Shown here: in pieces, positions 25,126 through 34,953 of the stretch
Layout of the letters: every line of letters begins with the position of its first letter
Numbering within the stretch: position 1 is the first letter of the stretch
NCBI GenBank assembly: GCA_030157785.1
Contig: JAOAUC010000037.1
Location: forward strand, 1 to 64,000
Direction: 5' to 3'
DNA length: 64,000 bases
Source of the DNA: Zoogloea oleivorans
GTDB lineage: Bacteria > Pseudomonadota > Gammaproteobacteria > Burkholderiales > Rhodocyclaceae
The notes under the pieces: generated by a model
Told to the model about the DNA's origin: nothing
The model's input: only the letters and a program-made list of their open reading frames with translations
The model's database searches: none
Translations under genes and position numbers: made by a program

Positions 25126-25575
25126 ATGCTGGTCAGTGAAATTCTCGCGATCAAGGGCAAGGTCCTGTTCACGGTTGCTTCCAACAAGACGCTCGCCGAG
25201 GCCGTTGCTGTCATGACGGAGCAGGACGTTGGTTCCCTGGTGGTGTTCGACAAGGGCCGCATGGCAGGTCTGCTGACCTTCCGCGAGGTTCTCGTGGCAA
25301 CCCAGAAGGCCGGCGCCGACTGGCAGTCGCTGCCGGTTTCCGAGGCGATGCTCAAGGATCCGGTTGCCGCCGCGCTGAACATGGAAATGGACGAACTGCG
25401 CCGCCAGATGGTCGAGCATCACCAGCGTTATTTGCCGGTGATGGACGACACCACCCTGATGGGTGTGGTTTCCTTCCATGATGTGGCCAAGGCCGTGCTG
25501 GAAGAGCAAAGTTTTGAGAATCGCATGTTGAAGAATTACATCCGCAACTGGCCGGCTGAGGAAGATCAGGCCTGA
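25126..25575 (+). CDS. CBS-domain protein
   Basis: This 149-residue protein is built of two CBS motifs (about residues 8-65 and 75-135) that form a Bateman module. Segments such as [32 protein letters not shown] and [19 protein letters not shown] are characteristic. Such free-standing modules bind adenosyl ligands (AMP, ATP, SAM) and act as energy or metabolite sensors on partner proteins. There is no fused catalytic domain and no membrane segment. GAGGAAA precedes the ATG. The partner is unknown; neighbours fdxA and fadD are transcribed separately. Confidence 0.88.
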   Translation: MLVSEILAIKGKVLFTVASNKTLAEAVAVMTEQDVGSLVVFDKGRMAGLLTFREVLVATQKAGADWQSLPVSEAMLKDPVAAALNMEMDELRRQMVEHHQRYLPVMDDTTLMGVVSFHDVAKAVLEEQSFENRMLKNYIRNWPAEEDQA

Positions 25576-25798
25576 ACGAGTTTACGGTAGAAAAAAGTGG
25601 CAAACAGGCCGTTTTGCGCAGGGGGCGCAGCGGCCTGACACGATAAGGCGTACAAAACGCCAGTCAGGTAGTACGTTGGAGCCGATGCCTCAGGGTATAG
25701 GGCCGCCTCGGGAGGGCGGGTCTCCGGCAGGGCAGGGTGCTGCGTCGCGGCTTCCTGTCATCCGGCAGACCAGAACAACCAACGACGAAGGAGACAAA

Positions 25799-27472
25799 AT
25801 GGACAAGATCTGGCTGAAAAGCTATCCCCCCGGCGTGCCCGCAGAGGTCGATCTGAGCGAGTTTTCATCGCTTGCCGACCTGTTCGACAAAAGCGTCAGC
25901 AAGTTTGGTGAGCAGACTGCCTATATCAATATGGGCAAGTCCATCAGCTACGATACGCTGGAGGCGCTATCCCGCCAGTTCGCCGGCTACTTGCAGGGTG
26001 GGTTGCGCCTTGCCAAAGGGGCACGGGTTGCCCTGATGATGCCCAACTGCCTGCAGTACCCCATCGCGATGTTTGCGATTCTGCGAGCCGGCTATACCGT
26101 GGTGAACGTCAATCCTCTCTACACTGCCCGCGAACTGGAGCACCAGCTCTGCGATGCCGGTTGTGAGGCGATCGTCATCGTCGAAAATTTTGCCCATACG
26201 CTCCAGGAAGTCCTCCCCCGAACCTCCGTGCGTCACGTGGTGGTTACCGGGCTCGGCGACATGCTGGGTTTCCCCAAATCCTTGCTGGTCAATTTTGTCG
26301 TTCGGCACATCAAGAAGATGGTGCCCGCGTGGGATTTGCCGGGTCACGTTACCTTCCGGGAGGCGCTGGGGCTGGGTGCTGCACATGAATTGCAGGCTGT
26401 CACGCTTACCCATGACGATCTGGCGTATCTGCAATATACCGGTGGCACCACCGGCGTCGCCAAGGGGGCGATGCTGACCCATGGCAACATTGTGGCCAAC
26501 CTCCAGCAGGCCCACGCCTGGATCAGCCCCTACGTGCGGGAAGGGGAGGAGGTGATTATCACCGCCTTGCCGCTCTATCACATCTTCTCTCTCACCGCGA
26601 ACTGCCTGACTTTTTTCAAGATCGGCGCGAGCAACGTGCTGATTACCAATCCGCGGGATATCCCCGGGTTTGTCGCCGAGCTGGGCAAGTATCCGTTTAC
26701 CGTGATCACCGGCGTCAACACCCTCTTCAACGCCTTGCTCAATAACCCGGAATTCGAAAAACTGGATTTTTCGCCGCTCAAGGTGGCCCTGGGCGGCGGG
26801 ATGGCGGTGCAGCAGGCGGTGGCTGACAAGTGGAAGAAGGTTACCGGCAAGCCGCTGGCCGAAGCCTACGGCTTGACCGAGACATCGCCGGCGGTGTGCA
26901 TCAACCCTCTCGATCTGCCGGAGTTCAACCACGCCATTGGCCTGCCTATTTCGTCTACCGAAATCAGCCTGCGCGACGACGACGGGTATGAGGTTTCGCT
27001 GGGCATGCCGGGTGAGCTTTGTGTGCGTGGCCCGCAGGTGATGAAGGGCTACTACAAGCGGCCGGAGGACACCGTTCGGGCCTTTACCCATGATGGTTTT
27101 CTGCGTACCGGCGATGTGGCCACCATTGATGGCGATGGCTTCGTGCGCATCGTTGACCGCAAGAAGGACATGATTCTGGTGTCCGGCTTCAACGTGTACC
27201 CGAACGAGGTGGAGGACGTGGTGGCCAGCCATCCGGGCGTCCTGGAAGTGGCTGCGCTGGGTGTTCCCGATGAGCACTCTGGCGAGGCCGTGAAGATTTT
27301 TGTCGTACGGAAGGATCCGAAACTGACGGTCGAGGCTCTCATTGCCCACTGCCGGGAAGGCCTCACCGGGTACAAGGTGCCGCGTTTCGTCGAGTTTCGC
27401 GATGATCTGCCCAAAAGCAATGTGGGGAAGATCCTGCGCCGTGTCTTGCGTGACGCCCCGCCTTCTGCGTGA
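25799..27472 (+). CDS. fadD: Long-chain fatty acid-CoA ligase (FadD-like)
   Basis: This 557-residue AMP-forming ligase activates fatty acids to acyl-CoA in two steps via an acyl-adenylate. The P-loop motif is [16 protein letters not shown], the A5 region is [11 protein letters not shown], and the C-terminal hinge reads [20 protein letters not shown] with the GYKVPR and [10 protein letters not shown] ends. These match FadD of Proteobacteria. The start at ATG 25799 fits the family opening [10 protein letters not shown] with AAGGAG 8 bases ahead; the longer frame upstream is not supported. It is not next to the catabolic cluster at 9-18 kb, although it could serve it. Confidence 0.92.
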   Translation: MDKIWLKSYPPGVPAEVDLSEFSSLADLFDKSVSKFGEQTAYINMGKSISYDTLEALSRQFAGYLQGGLRLAKGARVALMMPNCLQYPIAMFAILRAGYTVVNVNPLYTARELEHQLCDAGCEAIVIVENFAHTLQEVLPRTSVRHVVVTGLGDMLGFPKSLLVNFVVRHIKKMVPAWDLPGHVTFREALGLGAAHELQAVTLTHDDLAYLQYTGGTTGVAKGAMLTHGNIVANLQQAHAWISPYVREGEEVIITALPLYHIFSLTANCLTFFKIGASNVLITNPRDIPGFVAELGKYPFTVITGVNTLFNALLNNPEFEKLDFSPLKVALGGGMAVQQAVADKWKKVTGKPLAEAYGLTETSPAVCINPLDLPEFNHAIGLPISSTEISLRDDDGYEVSLGMPGELCVRGPQVMKGYYKRPEDTVRAFTHDGFLRTGDVATIDGDGFVRIVDRKKDMILVSGFNVYPNEVEDVVASHPGVLEVAALGVPDEHSGEAVKIFVVRKDPKLTVEALIAHCREGLTGYKVPRFVEFRDDLPKSNVGKILRRVLRDAPPSA

Positions 27473-27577
27473 CAGAATGCGCCATCCGGGCATCGACCGG
27501 GTGGTGCGCTGCAAAATAGGGCTTGTGTTTTGGCCTCTTTATGAGAATAATTCGCCGCTAGTCTTGTAGATGACCCA

Positions 27578-27658
27578 ATGATCCTTTCCACATTCGCCCT
27601 GCCTGTCGACGTAGTAGTCGTAGTACGCGTAGTTAGCGTAGGTAAGCGCGCGTCGTAA
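27578..27658 (+). CDS. ivbL: Valine-rich leader peptide of the ilvBN operon
   Basis: This 26-codon reading frame (ATG 27578 to TAA 27658) encodes a peptide with 9 valines, including five in a row at positions 12-16, then Arg17 and Val18-Val19. The VVVVRVV block is very like that in the E. coli IvbL leader, which controls ilvBN by attenuation. A strong terminator hairpin follows 30 bases after its stop codon, and the acetolactate synthase gene comes next. Ribosome stalling when charged valine-tRNA is scarce would be expected to block terminator folding. Translation is inferred from these features and has not been shown. Confidence 0.85.
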   Translation: MILSTFALPVDVVVVVRVVSVGKRAS

Positions 27659-27688
27659 GGGTCCCAGGTAGTCGATAAAGAATTTCAG

Positions 27689-27726
27689 ACCCCCGCCGGC
27701 GCGCAACCGGCGGGGGTTTTTGTTTT
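27689..27726 (+). terminator. Attenuator terminator of the ilvBN operon
   Basis: ACCCCCGCCGG (27689-27699) pairs perfectly with CCGGCGGGGGT (27707-27717) across a 7-base loop, followed by TTTTTGTTTTTT. It lies between the leader peptide and ilvB. A short GGGTC (27659-27663) could pair with GACCC (27688-27692) as a competing structure, but that is weak. Confidence 0.88.
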
Positions 27727-27782
27727 TTGATATACCCCGGCCCGGCCTGCACTACGGCTCTCAAGCCCTTAGGAGAATCTCG

Positions 27783-29447
27783 ATGATGCAAATGACTGGA
27801 GCAGACCTGATCGTGAAGCTGCTCGAACGGCAAGGAATCAGCACTATCGCCGGCGTGCCCGGCGGTGCGGCCCTGCCGATGTATGACGCGCTCTCCAAGA
27901 GCGAGCAGATCCACCACGTTTTGTGTCGTCACGAACAAGGCGCCGGCTTCATCGCACAAGGCATGGCACGGGTTTCCGGCCGTCCGGAAGTCTGTCTGGC
28001 CTCCAGCGGCCCGGGTGCGACCAACCTGGTGACGGCCATTGCCGATGCCAAGCTGGATTCCATCCCGATGATCGCCCTGACCGGCCAGGTGCCGCTGTCG
28101 ATGATCGGCACCGATGCCTTCCAGGAAGTCGATACCTACGGCCTGACTATCCCGATCACCAAGCACAACTTCCTGGTCCGTTCGGCCAAGGATCTGCTGA
28201 CGGTCGTGCCGTCCGCCTTCCGTATTGCGATGTCCGACCGGCCCGGCCCGGTGCTCATCGATGTGCCGAAGGACGTGCAGAACCAGATGGTGAGCTTCGA
28301 GGAATTCCCCGATGTGGTGGTACCCGATACCGCACCCGTCTTCGACATTGCTGCGATTGAAGAAGCCGCGAAAATGATCGAGGCCGCCGAGCGCCCGGTG
28401 CTCTACCTCGGCGGTGGCGTGATCCATTCGGGCGCTGCCCACATGGCAGTCACCCTGGCCGAGCAGTCTTCGCTGCCTACCACCATGACCCTGATGGCCC
28501 TCGGCGCGATGCCCATGGATCATCCGCTGTCCATCGGCATGCTTGGCATGCACGGCGCGCGTTACACCAACTATGTGCTCGAAGAGGCCGACCTGCTGAT
28601 TTGCGTCGGCGCCCGTTTCGACGACCGCGCTATCGGCAAGACCGCCGAGTTCTGCCCGAACGCCAAGATCATCCACATCGATATCGACCGTTCCGAGCTG
28701 CACAAGGTGAAGAACGCCAATGTGGCCATCGCCGGCGACGTGGGGCAGGTGCTCTCCGAGTTGTTGCCGCGGGTCAAGCCGCAGTTGCGCAAGCGCTGGC
28801 TGTCCCACGTGGAAAGCCTCAAGGGGCGCTTCCCGCTGGCCATGCCGGGTGTGGATGATCCCCGTTCGCCCTACGGCCTGATCCATGCGGTGGCCAGCTG
28901 TCTGGACGACAGTGCAATCATCACCAGCGATGTGGGCCAGCATCAGATGTGGGTGGCCCAGGCCTATCCCTTCCGTCGTCCCCGTCAGTGGCTCAATTCC
29001 GGTGGTCTCGGCACCATGGGCTTCGGCTTTCCGGCGGCCATCGGCGCTGCGCTGGCCGCACCTGACCGCACCGTGGTGTGCTTCTCGGGTGACGGCAGCC
29101 TGAAGATGAACATTCAGGAGATGGCGACTGCTGCGCAGGAAGATGTGAACGTCAAGATCGTGCTGTTCAACAACCAGTCCCTCGGCCTGGTGCATCAGCA
29201 GCAGAGCATGTTCTACGGCAAGCGGATCATGGCTTCCCGTTACGAACGTCCTACCGACTTCCTGAAGATTGCTGAAGGTTTCGGCATGCGTGCAGTCGAT
29301 CTGGATCCGGCCGCGAATCCGCGTGCCGTCCTGGCCGAAGCCTTGCAGACGCGCGGCCCCTGCCTGATTCACGCGACGATCGACCCGAACGAATTCGTCT
29401 ACCCGATGGTGCCCCCGGGCGCCGCCAATTCCGAGATGATCGGCTGA
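27783..29447 (+). CDS. ilvB: Acetolactate synthase large subunit, IlvB type
   Basis: This 554-residue thiamine-diphosphate enzyme joins two pyruvates (or pyruvate and 2-ketobutyrate) at the start of valine, leucine and isoleucine synthesis. The catalytic glutamate is E51 in CRHEQGAGFIAQGMAR, and the ThDP/Mg2+ motif is SGDGSLKMN…FNNQSLG. FAD-contact segments such as GVPGGAALPMYDAL and GMLGMHGARYTNYV are present. ATG 27783 has AGGAG 9 bases ahead; ATG 27786 and 27792 are possible. With a short IlvN and a valine-rich leader it matches E. coli ilvBN rather than the more usual ilvIH pair of betaproteobacteria. Confidence 0.94.
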   Translation: MMQMTGADLIVKLLERQGISTIAGVPGGAALPMYDALSKSEQIHHVLCRHEQGAGFIAQGMARVSGRPEVCLASSGPGATNLVTAIADAKLDSIPMIALTGQVPLSMIGTDAFQEVDTYGLTIPITKHNFLVRSAKDLLTVVPSAFRIAMSDRPGPVLIDVPKDVQNQMVSFEEFPDVVVPDTAPVFDIAAIEEAAKMIEAAERPVLYLGGGVIHSGAAHMAVTLAEQSSLPTTMTLMALGAMPMDHPLSIGMLGMHGARYTNYVLEEADLLICVGARFDDRAIGKTAEFCPNAKIIHIDIDRSELHKVKNANVAIAGDVGQVLSELLPRVKPQLRKRWLSHVESLKGRFPLAMPGVDDPRSPYGLIHAVASCLDDSAIITSDVGQHQMWVAQAYPFRRPRQWLNSGGLGTMGFGFPAAIGAALAAPDRTVVCFSGDGSLKMNIQEMATAAQEDVNVKIVLFNNQSLGLVHQQQSMFYGKRIMASRYERPTDFLKIAEGFGMRAVDLDPAANPRAVLAEALQTRGPCLIHATIDPNEFVYPMVPPGAANSEMIG

Positions 29448-29466
29448 GCGCAGAGGAGAGAACACG

Positions 29467-29802
29467 ATGTCCGAGCAGAACACCAACCTTTCCGAGTTCA
29501 TTCCCGACGTTCCCGAGCACGCCGGTTTTCACAAGGTCGTGCTGGAACTGGGTGTGGCCAACCACCCGGGTGTGATGAGTCATATCTGCGGCCTGTTTGC
29601 CCGCCGCGCCTTCAACGTCGAAGGCATTCTCTGTATGCCGGTGGGCGGTGGCGACACCAGCCGCATCTGGCTGTTGATCTTCGAGGATGAGCGTCTCGAG
29701 AAAATGATCAAGCAGGTCGAAAAGCTGGAGGACGTGCTCTACGTCAACAAGCACGACGGCGAGCATCCGGTTTTCGGCCGTCTCGACGAGTTCTTCCAGT
29801 AA
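29467..29802 (+). CDS. ilvN: Acetolactate synthase small regulatory subunit, IlvN type
   Basis: This 111-residue protein is a single ACT domain (about residues 20-95), with the valine-feedback region GVANHPGVMSHICGLFARRA. That length matches the short IlvN type, whereas IlvH is about 160 residues. It binds valine and the large subunit IlvB, giving activity and feedback inhibition. It starts 19 bases after the ilvB stop with GAGGAG 8 bases ahead, so the two are cotranscribed and likely controlled by the upstream attenuator. Confidence 0.92.
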   Translation: MSEQNTNLSEFIPDVPEHAGFHKVVLELGVANHPGVMSHICGLFARRAFNVEGILCMPVGGGDTSRIWLLIFEDERLEKMIKQVEKLEDVLYVNKHDGEHPVFGRLDEFFQ

Positions 29803-29858
29803 TTCCGTAGCGCCCGCGCCGCCGGCTTCCTGTCGGCGGCGTGCTAGACTCCGGCGCT

Positions 29859-29884
29859 CGCCGGTCCTTCCGGACTGGCGTTTT
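29859..29884 (+). terminator. Terminator between ilvN and aroC
   Basis: CGCCGGTCC pairs with GGACTGGCG (one G-T pair) across a 4-base loop, followed by TTTTCCC. A second stem, GCCGCCG with CGGCGGC, lies just before it at 29818-29840. Confidence 0.65.
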
Positions 29885-29910
29885 CCCTCTTCCGTTTTTG
29901 CGAGTCTCCC

Positions 29911-31050
29911 ATGTCCGGTAATACGCTCGGCACGCTCTTCTGCGTCACTTCCTTCGGCGAATCCCATGGCCCGGCCATTGGTTGCGTGGTGGACGGCTGT
30001 CCGCCGGGGCTGGCGATCAGCGAGGCGGATATCCAGGCCGAACTTGATCGGCGCAAGCCGGGTACGTCCCGTCACGTCACCCAGCGGCGCGAGCCCGACA
30101 CGGTGGAGATTCTCTCCGGTGTCTTCGAGGGTGTGACTACCGGAACCCCGATTGCACTGCTGATCCGCAACCAGGATCAGCGCTCGAAGGACTACGGCAA
30201 CATTGCCGAGAGCTTCCGCCCGGGCCATGCCGACTATGCTTACTGGCAGAAGTACGGTGTCCGTGACCATCGTGGCGGTGGCCGTTCGTCGGCGCGGGAA
30301 ACCGCGGTGCGCGTGGCCGCCGGGGCGATCGCCCGCAAGTGGCTGTCCGAGCGCTATGGCATCGTGATCCGCGGCTACATGGCCCAACTCGGCCCGGTAG
30401 AGATTCCGTTTGCGTCATGGGATGACGTCGACGGCAACGCTTTCTTTGCACCGAACGAAGCCATCGTGCCACAGCTGGAAAGCTACATGGACGATCTGCG
30501 CAAGTCCGGCGACTCGGTCGGTGCGCGCATCAACGTGGTTGCCACCGGCGTGCCGGTGGGTTGGGGCGAGCCGGTGTTTGACCGCCTGGATGCTGACATC
30601 GCCTACGCGATGATGAGTATCAATGCGGTAAAGGGTGTCGAAGTTGGTGCCGGCTTTGCCAGCGTGTCCCAGCTGGGTACTGCGCACTCGGATGAGATGT
30701 CGCCGGAAGGTTTCCTGTCGAACAACGCCGGCGGTGTGCTGGGCGGGATCTCGACGGGGCAGGATGTGCTGGTGAGCATGGCGATCAAGCCGACATCGAG
30801 CACGCGCCTTGATCGCCGCACGATCGACAAGACGGGCAAGGCAGTGGTCGTCAATACCCACGGCCGTCACGACCCGTGTGTCGGCATTCGTGCCACGCCG
30901 ATTGCCGAATCCATGCTGGCCATCGTGCTGATGGATCACGCCCTGCGCCATCGGGCCCAGAACGGCGATGTCGTGTGCGGGACACCTAAAATTGCAGGTT
31001 TGGCACCGGATGGTGTGCAATCCGTCCCTTCATCACGGTCCAAGGCTTGA
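29911..31050 (+). CDS. aroC: Chorismate synthase
   Basis: This 379-residue enzyme turns 5-enolpyruvylshikimate-3-phosphate into chorismate using reduced FMN, the last shared step of aromatic amino acid synthesis. The family signatures are visible: [19 protein letters not shown] near the N-terminus, [20 protein letters not shown] in the middle and RHDPCVGIR near the C-terminus. The last 15 or so residues after GLAPDGVQ are less conserved and extend slightly beyond the usual end. It is separated from ilvBN by a terminator and is probably transcribed from its own promoter. Confidence 0.96.
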   Translation: MSGNTLGTLFCVTSFGESHGPAIGCVVDGCPPGLAISEADIQAELDRRKPGTSRHVTQRREPDTVEILSGVFEGVTTGTPIALLIRNQDQRSKDYGNIAESFRPGHADYAYWQKYGVRDHRGGGRSSARETAVRVAAGAIARKWLSERYGIVIRGYMAQLGPVEIPFASWDDVDGNAFFAPNEAIVPQLESYMDDLRKSGDSVGARINVVATGVPVGWGEPVFDRLDADIAYAMMSINAVKGVEVGAGFASVSQLGTAHSDEMSPEGFLSNNAGGVLGGISTGQDVLVSMAIKPTSSTRLDRRTIDKTGKAVVVNTHGRHDPCVGIRATPIAESMLAIVLMDHALRHRAQNGDVVCGTPKIAGLAPDGVQSVPSSRSKA

Positions 31051-31136
31051 TTACGGTCAACTTTTAGCCTGGTGCAGCGGCGTAAAGTGGTTTCAAACGG
31101 GTTTCAAGAACCGATTTACGACGCCGGAGGTACTGC

Positions 31137-31379
31137 ATGGAGCAACACGACCTGAACCACGAATTCCCCGAGTACCGGGACCAGATTCACACGATGAAAA
31201 TGTCCAATGGCCGTTTTTCTCGTTTGTTCGATGAGTATCACGAGGTCAATCGTCACGTTGTCCGCGTCGAGGTGAATGCCGAGCTGGCAACGGATTTTGA
31301 ACTGGAAGACCTCAAGAAGCGCCGCCTGCAGTTGAAAGATGCCTTGTATGAATTGCTGAAGGGCGCTTCAGTTAACTGA
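31137..31379 (+). CDS. DUF465/YdcH-like small protein
   Basis: This 80-residue protein has the DUF465 pattern. FPEYRDQIHTMKMSNGRFSR lies near the N-terminus, followed by an HEVNRHVVRVEVN stretch and the helix LEDLKKRRLQLKDALYELL at the C-terminus. It is predicted to be a short helical-hairpin or coiled-coil cytoplasmic protein. The family is widespread in Proteobacteria and its role is not established. CGGAGG lies 6 bases before the ATG, and a strong terminator follows 20 bases after the stop, so it is a single-gene unit. Confidence 0.85.
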   Translation: MEQHDLNHEFPEYRDQIHTMKMSNGRFSRLFDEYHEVNRHVVRVEVNAELATDFELEDLKKRRLQLKDALYELLKGASVN

Positions 31380-31399
31380 CCCCCGCAGAGCTTGGCCAG

Positions 31400-31427
31400 A
31401 AAAAGAGCGCTTCCCGGCGCTCTTTTT
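31400..31427 (+). terminator. Terminator after the DUF465 gene
   Basis: AAAAGAGCGC pairs with GCGCTCTTTT (extended by A-T to 11 bp) across a TTCCCG loop, with a T run on the 3' arm. It is nearly symmetric and could act on both strands. Confidence 0.85.
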
Positions 31428-31463
31428 GCATTGGCGGGCCGAGCGCAACCTACAATCCCGTCG

Positions 31464-32615
31464 ATGATTCCTTACTGGCCCCTGTCCGGCTACTATTTTT
31501 TCTACTTTGCCTTTGTCGGCGCTTTCTCGCCGTACTTCGGGCTGTATCTCCAGTCCATCGGCAGTAGCGCGACGCAGATCGCCGTCTTGATGTCGCTGAT
31601 GTCGGTCATGCGGATGCTGGCGCCGACCCTGTGGGGCTGGCTGGCAGACCGGCTCGGTGTGCGCATACCCATCGTGCGTCTGTCGGCAGTGTTGTCCATG
31701 GCGGGTTTTGCCGGTTTTCTGGTGAGCGACGCGTATTCGATGCTGTTCGTCAGCATGGCATTCCTGGCGTTTTTCTGGAGCGCCGCGTTGCCCCTCGTGG
31801 AGACACTCACCTTTGCACATCTGGACGGTCAGGCGAGCCGTTACGGCAATATCCGGGTGTGGGGGTCGGTGGGCTTCATCCTTGCCGTGCTGATTCTGGG
31901 CTACGTCCTGGATGGCTTGCCGATCCGAGCGCTGCTGTGGATCACCCTGGCTTTGCTGGCCGGCATCCTGGGCTGCGCGATGGTGATTCCGGAGGCCGGC
32001 AAGCCACGGGCGCCGGCCGTGCCCGTGGCGCTAGGCGAAATCCTGCGTCGCCCGGAGGTGAGGGCGCTGATGGTGGCGTGTTTCTTCATGTCCGCCGCCC
32101 ACGGTGCGCTGTATGTTTTCTATTCCCTGCATCTGGTGGCCCACGGTTACAGCAAGTCCCTTGTCGGCTGGATGTGGACGCTCGGCGTGGTGGCGGAGAT
32201 CGCCGTGTTCATGGGCATGCCGCAGCTTCTGCGGGCGTTTTCGCTACGCGGTTTGCTGCTCTTCAGTTTTGCAGCCGCTGTGATTCGCTTCGTCCTGATT
32301 GGATGGGGTGCGGATTCTCTGGCAATACTGATCTTGGCCCAGGTGCTGCATGGCGCCACCTTCGGCTCCTATCATGCCGCTGCCGTGGCGGCCGTCAATC
32401 GCTGGTTCGGTGCCCAGCACCAGGCTCGCGGGCAGGCCTTGTACGGGAGTATTTCCTTCGGTGCCGGAGGCATGATCGGCGGGCTGCTGAGCGGCTACAC
32501 TTGGGACTTGATCGGACCGGCGTGGACTTACTCTTTCGGGTCCGTGTTTGCTTTTTGCGGGTTGGTGGCCTTGCTCCGCGGCTGGCCGGATCGTTCGACC
32601 GGGCAGATGGTCTGA
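31464..32615 (+). CDS. MFS transporter, 3-phenylpropionate/nucleoside-type group
   Basis: This 383-residue protein has about 12 transmembrane helices and starts MIPYWPLSGYYFFYFAFVGA. The segment FSPYFGLYLQSIGSSATQI and the later LAPTLWGWLADRLGVRIP match the MFS_1_like/PPP (HcaT) group of the major facilitator superfamily. These are inner-membrane symporters. ATG 31464 is preferred because the upstream frame reads through the terminator of the previous gene. The substrate cannot be told. The M48 peptidase gene follows 29 bases later, so the two may be cotranscribed. Confidence 0.88.
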   Translation: MIPYWPLSGYYFFYFAFVGAFSPYFGLYLQSIGSSATQIAVLMSLMSVMRMLAPTLWGWLADRLGVRIPIVRLSAVLSMAGFAGFLVSDAYSMLFVSMAFLAFFWSAALPLVETLTFAHLDGQASRYGNIRVWGSVGFILAVLILGYVLDGLPIRALLWITLALLAGILGCAMVIPEAGKPRAPAVPVALGEILRRPEVRALMVACFFMSAAHGALYVFYSLHLVAHGYSKSLVGWMWTLGVVAEIAVFMGMPQLLRAFSLRGLLLFSFAAAVIRFVLIGWGADSLAILILAQVLHGATFGSYHAAAVAAVNRWFGAQHQARGQALYGSISFGAGGMIGGLLSGYTWDLIGPAWTYSFGSVFAFCGLVALLRGWPDRSTGQMV

Positions 32616-32644
32616 GTGTTGAAACAATGGATTTCGGGAGAAGC

Positions 32645-33487
32645 ATGAAACTACGGTCTGGATGGTTGCGGGGTATGGTCCCGGTGTTGATGGCGGCAGG
32701 CTTGGTAACGGCCTGCCAGACGGTGGCGACGACGCAGACGGGTGCGGTCGGGATTGAGCGCCGGCAGATGATGATGGTTTCGTCTGGAGAGATGGAGCAG
32801 GCTTCCTCCCAGAGCTATCAGAAGATCATTCAGCAGGCCGGGCAGAAGAACGCCCTGAATCGGGACAAGGCACAGGTGGACCGGGTCCGCGGGATCGCCC
32901 GCCGATTGATTCCGGCCACGGGCGCATTTCGGACCGATGCGCCGGGCTGGAAGTGGGAGGTCAATGTGCTCAGCTCCGACGAGTTGAACGCCTGGTGCAT
33001 GGCTGGCGGCAAGATCGCCTTCTACACCGGGATCATCGACAAACTGAAGCTGACCGACGACGAGATCGCTGCAATCATGGGTCACGAAATTGCCCACGCT
33101 CTCCGTGAACACGCCCGGGAGCGGGCTTCCCAGGCGATGGTGACCAACATTGGCGTGAATGTTCTCGGCGCGGCGCTGGGCGTTGGCCGGGCCGGTACCG
33201 ACCTGATCGGAGGCGTTGCCAAGGTGAGTTTCGAGCTGCCGAACAGTCGCGAGCACGAGACGGAAGCTGACCGCATCGGTGTCGAGCTGGCGGCTCGCGG
33301 TGGCTATGATCCACGGGCGGCGGTGGTCTTGTGGCAGAAGATGGCCAAGGCCTCCAGCGGTGCGCCGCCCCAGTGGCTTTCGACCCACCCGTCCAACGAG
33401 ACGCGCCAGCAGGATCTCGCTGCATACGCGGCCCGCGTGATGCCCCTTTACGAGCAAGCTACTCAGCACGTAAAGCCTGTGAAATAA
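32645..33487 (+). CDS. M48-family metallopeptidase, lipoprotein
   Basis: This 280-residue protein begins with a lipoprotein signal peptide whose lipobox VTAC is near residue 28, so it should be anchored to the outer or inner membrane facing the periplasm. The zinc site is H147-EIAH, with the third ligand E207 in ETEADRIGVE. This matches the BepA/LoiP/YcaL type of M48 peptidases, which take part in outer-membrane protein quality control. GGGAGAAGC precedes the ATG. It ends 39 bases before leuC. The substrate is not known; no TPR domain like that of BepA is present, so it is closer to LoiP or YcaL in layout. Confidence 0.88.
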   Translation: MKLRSGWLRGMVPVLMAAGLVTACQTVATTQTGAVGIERRQMMMVSSGEMEQASSQSYQKIIQQAGQKNALNRDKAQVDRVRGIARRLIPATGAFRTDAPGWKWEVNVLSSDELNAWCMAGGKIAFYTGIIDKLKLTDDEIAAIMGHEIAHALREHARERASQAMVTNIGVNVLGAALGVGRAGTDLIGGVAKVSFELPNSREHETEADRIGVELAARGGYDPRAAVVLWQKMAKASSGAPPQWLSTHPSNETRQQDLAAYAARVMPLYEQATQHVKPVK

Positions 33488-33526
33488 TTGAAGTTTTCCC
33501 GCCCCTTACAGACCTTTCTATCGCCC

Positions 33527-34936
33527 ATGCAAGCGCAAACGCTTTACGAAAAACTGTGGTCGAACCACGTGGTGCACGTCGAGGATGACGGTACCGCGCT
33601 GATTTACATCGACCGTCACCTGGTTCACGAAGTCACCAGCCCGCAGGCTTTCGAAGGTCTGAAGCTGGCCGGCCGCAAGCTGTGGCGCGTCGATTCCGTC
33701 GTTGCGACGGCAGATCACAACACGCCGACCGATCATTGGGAGAAGGGCATTCTCGATCCGGTTTCCCGTCAGCAAGTGGAGACCCTCGACAGCAACATCC
33801 GCGAATCCGGAGCGCTGGCCTACTTTCCGTTCAAGGATGAGCGGCAGGGCATCGTGCATGTGATCGGGCCCGAAAACGGCGTGACGCTGCCGGGCATGAC
33901 CGTTGTCTGCGGTGACTCCCATACGTCCACCCATGGTGCCTTCGCCTGTCTGGCCCATGGTATCGGGACCTCGGAAGTCGAGCATGTCATGGCGACCCAG
34001 TGCCTGCTGCAGAAGAAGTCGAAGACCATGCTGGTCCGTGTCGAAGGCAAACTCGGTGCCGGCGTGACCGCCAAGGATGTGGTGCTGGCCATCATCGGCC
34101 GCATCGGTACGGCAGGCGGTACCGGCTACGCCATCGAGTTCGGCGGCAGCGCTATCCGCAGCCTGTCCCTGGAAGGCCGCATGACCATCTGCAACATGGC
34201 CATTGAAGCCGGCGCCCGCGCTGGCCTGGTGGCCGTGGACGACAAGACCATCGATTACCTGAAGGACCGTCCCTTCTCGCCGCGGGGCGATAACTGGGAT
34301 CGGGCGGTTGCTTACTGGCGCACCCTGCACTCGGATCAGGGCGCCAGCTTCGATGCGATTGTCGATCTCGACGCTGCCGCAATCCAGCCGCAGGTCACCT
34401 GGGGTACGTCTCCCGAGATGGTTGCCGCCATTGATGGCATCGTGCCGGACCCGACCCTCGAGAAGGATCCGGTCAAGCGCGAGGGCATGGAGCGTGCGCT
34501 GCAGTACATGGGCCTCACCCCGCGTACGCCAATCAAGGACATTGCCGTCGACGTGGTTTTCATCGGCTCCTGCACTAATTCTCGGATCGAAGATCTGCGT
34601 GCTGCGGCCGTGGTTGCCCGTGGCCGTCACAAGGCCGACAACGTCAAGCAGGTGCTGGTGGTGCCGGGTTCCGGCCTCGTCAAGCGCCAGGCTGAAGCCG
34701 AAGGCCTCGACAAGATCTTCGTTGCCGCCGGCTTCGAATGGCGTGAGCCGGGCTGCTCCATGTGTCTGGCCATGAACGCCGACCGGCTGGAGCCGGGCGA
34801 GCGCTGTGCGTCGACCTCGAACCGCAACTTCGAAGGCCGTCAGGGCGCCGGTGGCCGTACTCACCTGGTGAGCCCGGCCATGGCTGCGGCCGCTGCGATC
34901 GCTGGCCATTTCGCCGACGTGCGCGATCTGGCCTGA
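33527..34936 (+). CDS. leuC: 3-isopropylmalate dehydratase large subunit
   Basis: This 469-residue aconitase-family subunit carries the [4Fe-4S] cluster of isopropylmalate isomerase in leucine synthesis. The cluster cysteines lie in GSCTNSR and GCSMCLAMN, and the substrate region has [15 protein letters not shown] 33527 gives the family-typical [11 protein letters not shown] opening; a TTG at 33488 would extend it without support. It is followed by a tiny lipoprotein gene and leuD, the small subunit, and then leuB, giving the leuCDB cluster. Confidence 0.96.
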   Translation: MQAQTLYEKLWSNHVVHVEDDGTALIYIDRHLVHEVTSPQAFEGLKLAGRKLWRVDSVVATADHNTPTDHWEKGILDPVSRQQVETLDSNIRESGALAYFPFKDERQGIVHVIGPENGVTLPGMTVVCGDSHTSTHGAFACLAHGIGTSEVEHVMATQCLLQKKSKTMLVRVEGKLGAGVTAKDVVLAIIGRIGTAGGTGYAIEFGGSAIRSLSLEGRMTICNMAIEAGARAGLVAVDDKTIDYLKDRPFSPRGDNWDRAVAYWRTLHSDQGASFDAIVDLDAAAIQPQVTWGTSPEMVAAIDGIVPDPTLEKDPVKREGMERALQYMGLTPRTPIKDIAVDVVFIGSCTNSRIEDLRAAAVVARGRHKADNVKQVLVVPGSGLVKRQAEAEGLDKIFVAAGFEWREPGCSMCLAMNADRLEPGERCASTSNRNFEGRQGAGGRTHLVSPAMAAAAAIAGHFADVRDLA

Positions 34937-34953
34937 AGCGGAGGAGAGCGACA

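Noticed and set aside
25967-27514. 515-codon minus-strand frame across fadD
   Set aside because: Shadow of fadD; no domain or start signal of its own.
27633-29501. 622-codon open frame on the minus strand across ilvBN
   Set aside because: It is antisense to a clearly conserved gene pair and has His/Gly/Gln-rich composition typical of a shadow frame in GC-rich coding DNA.
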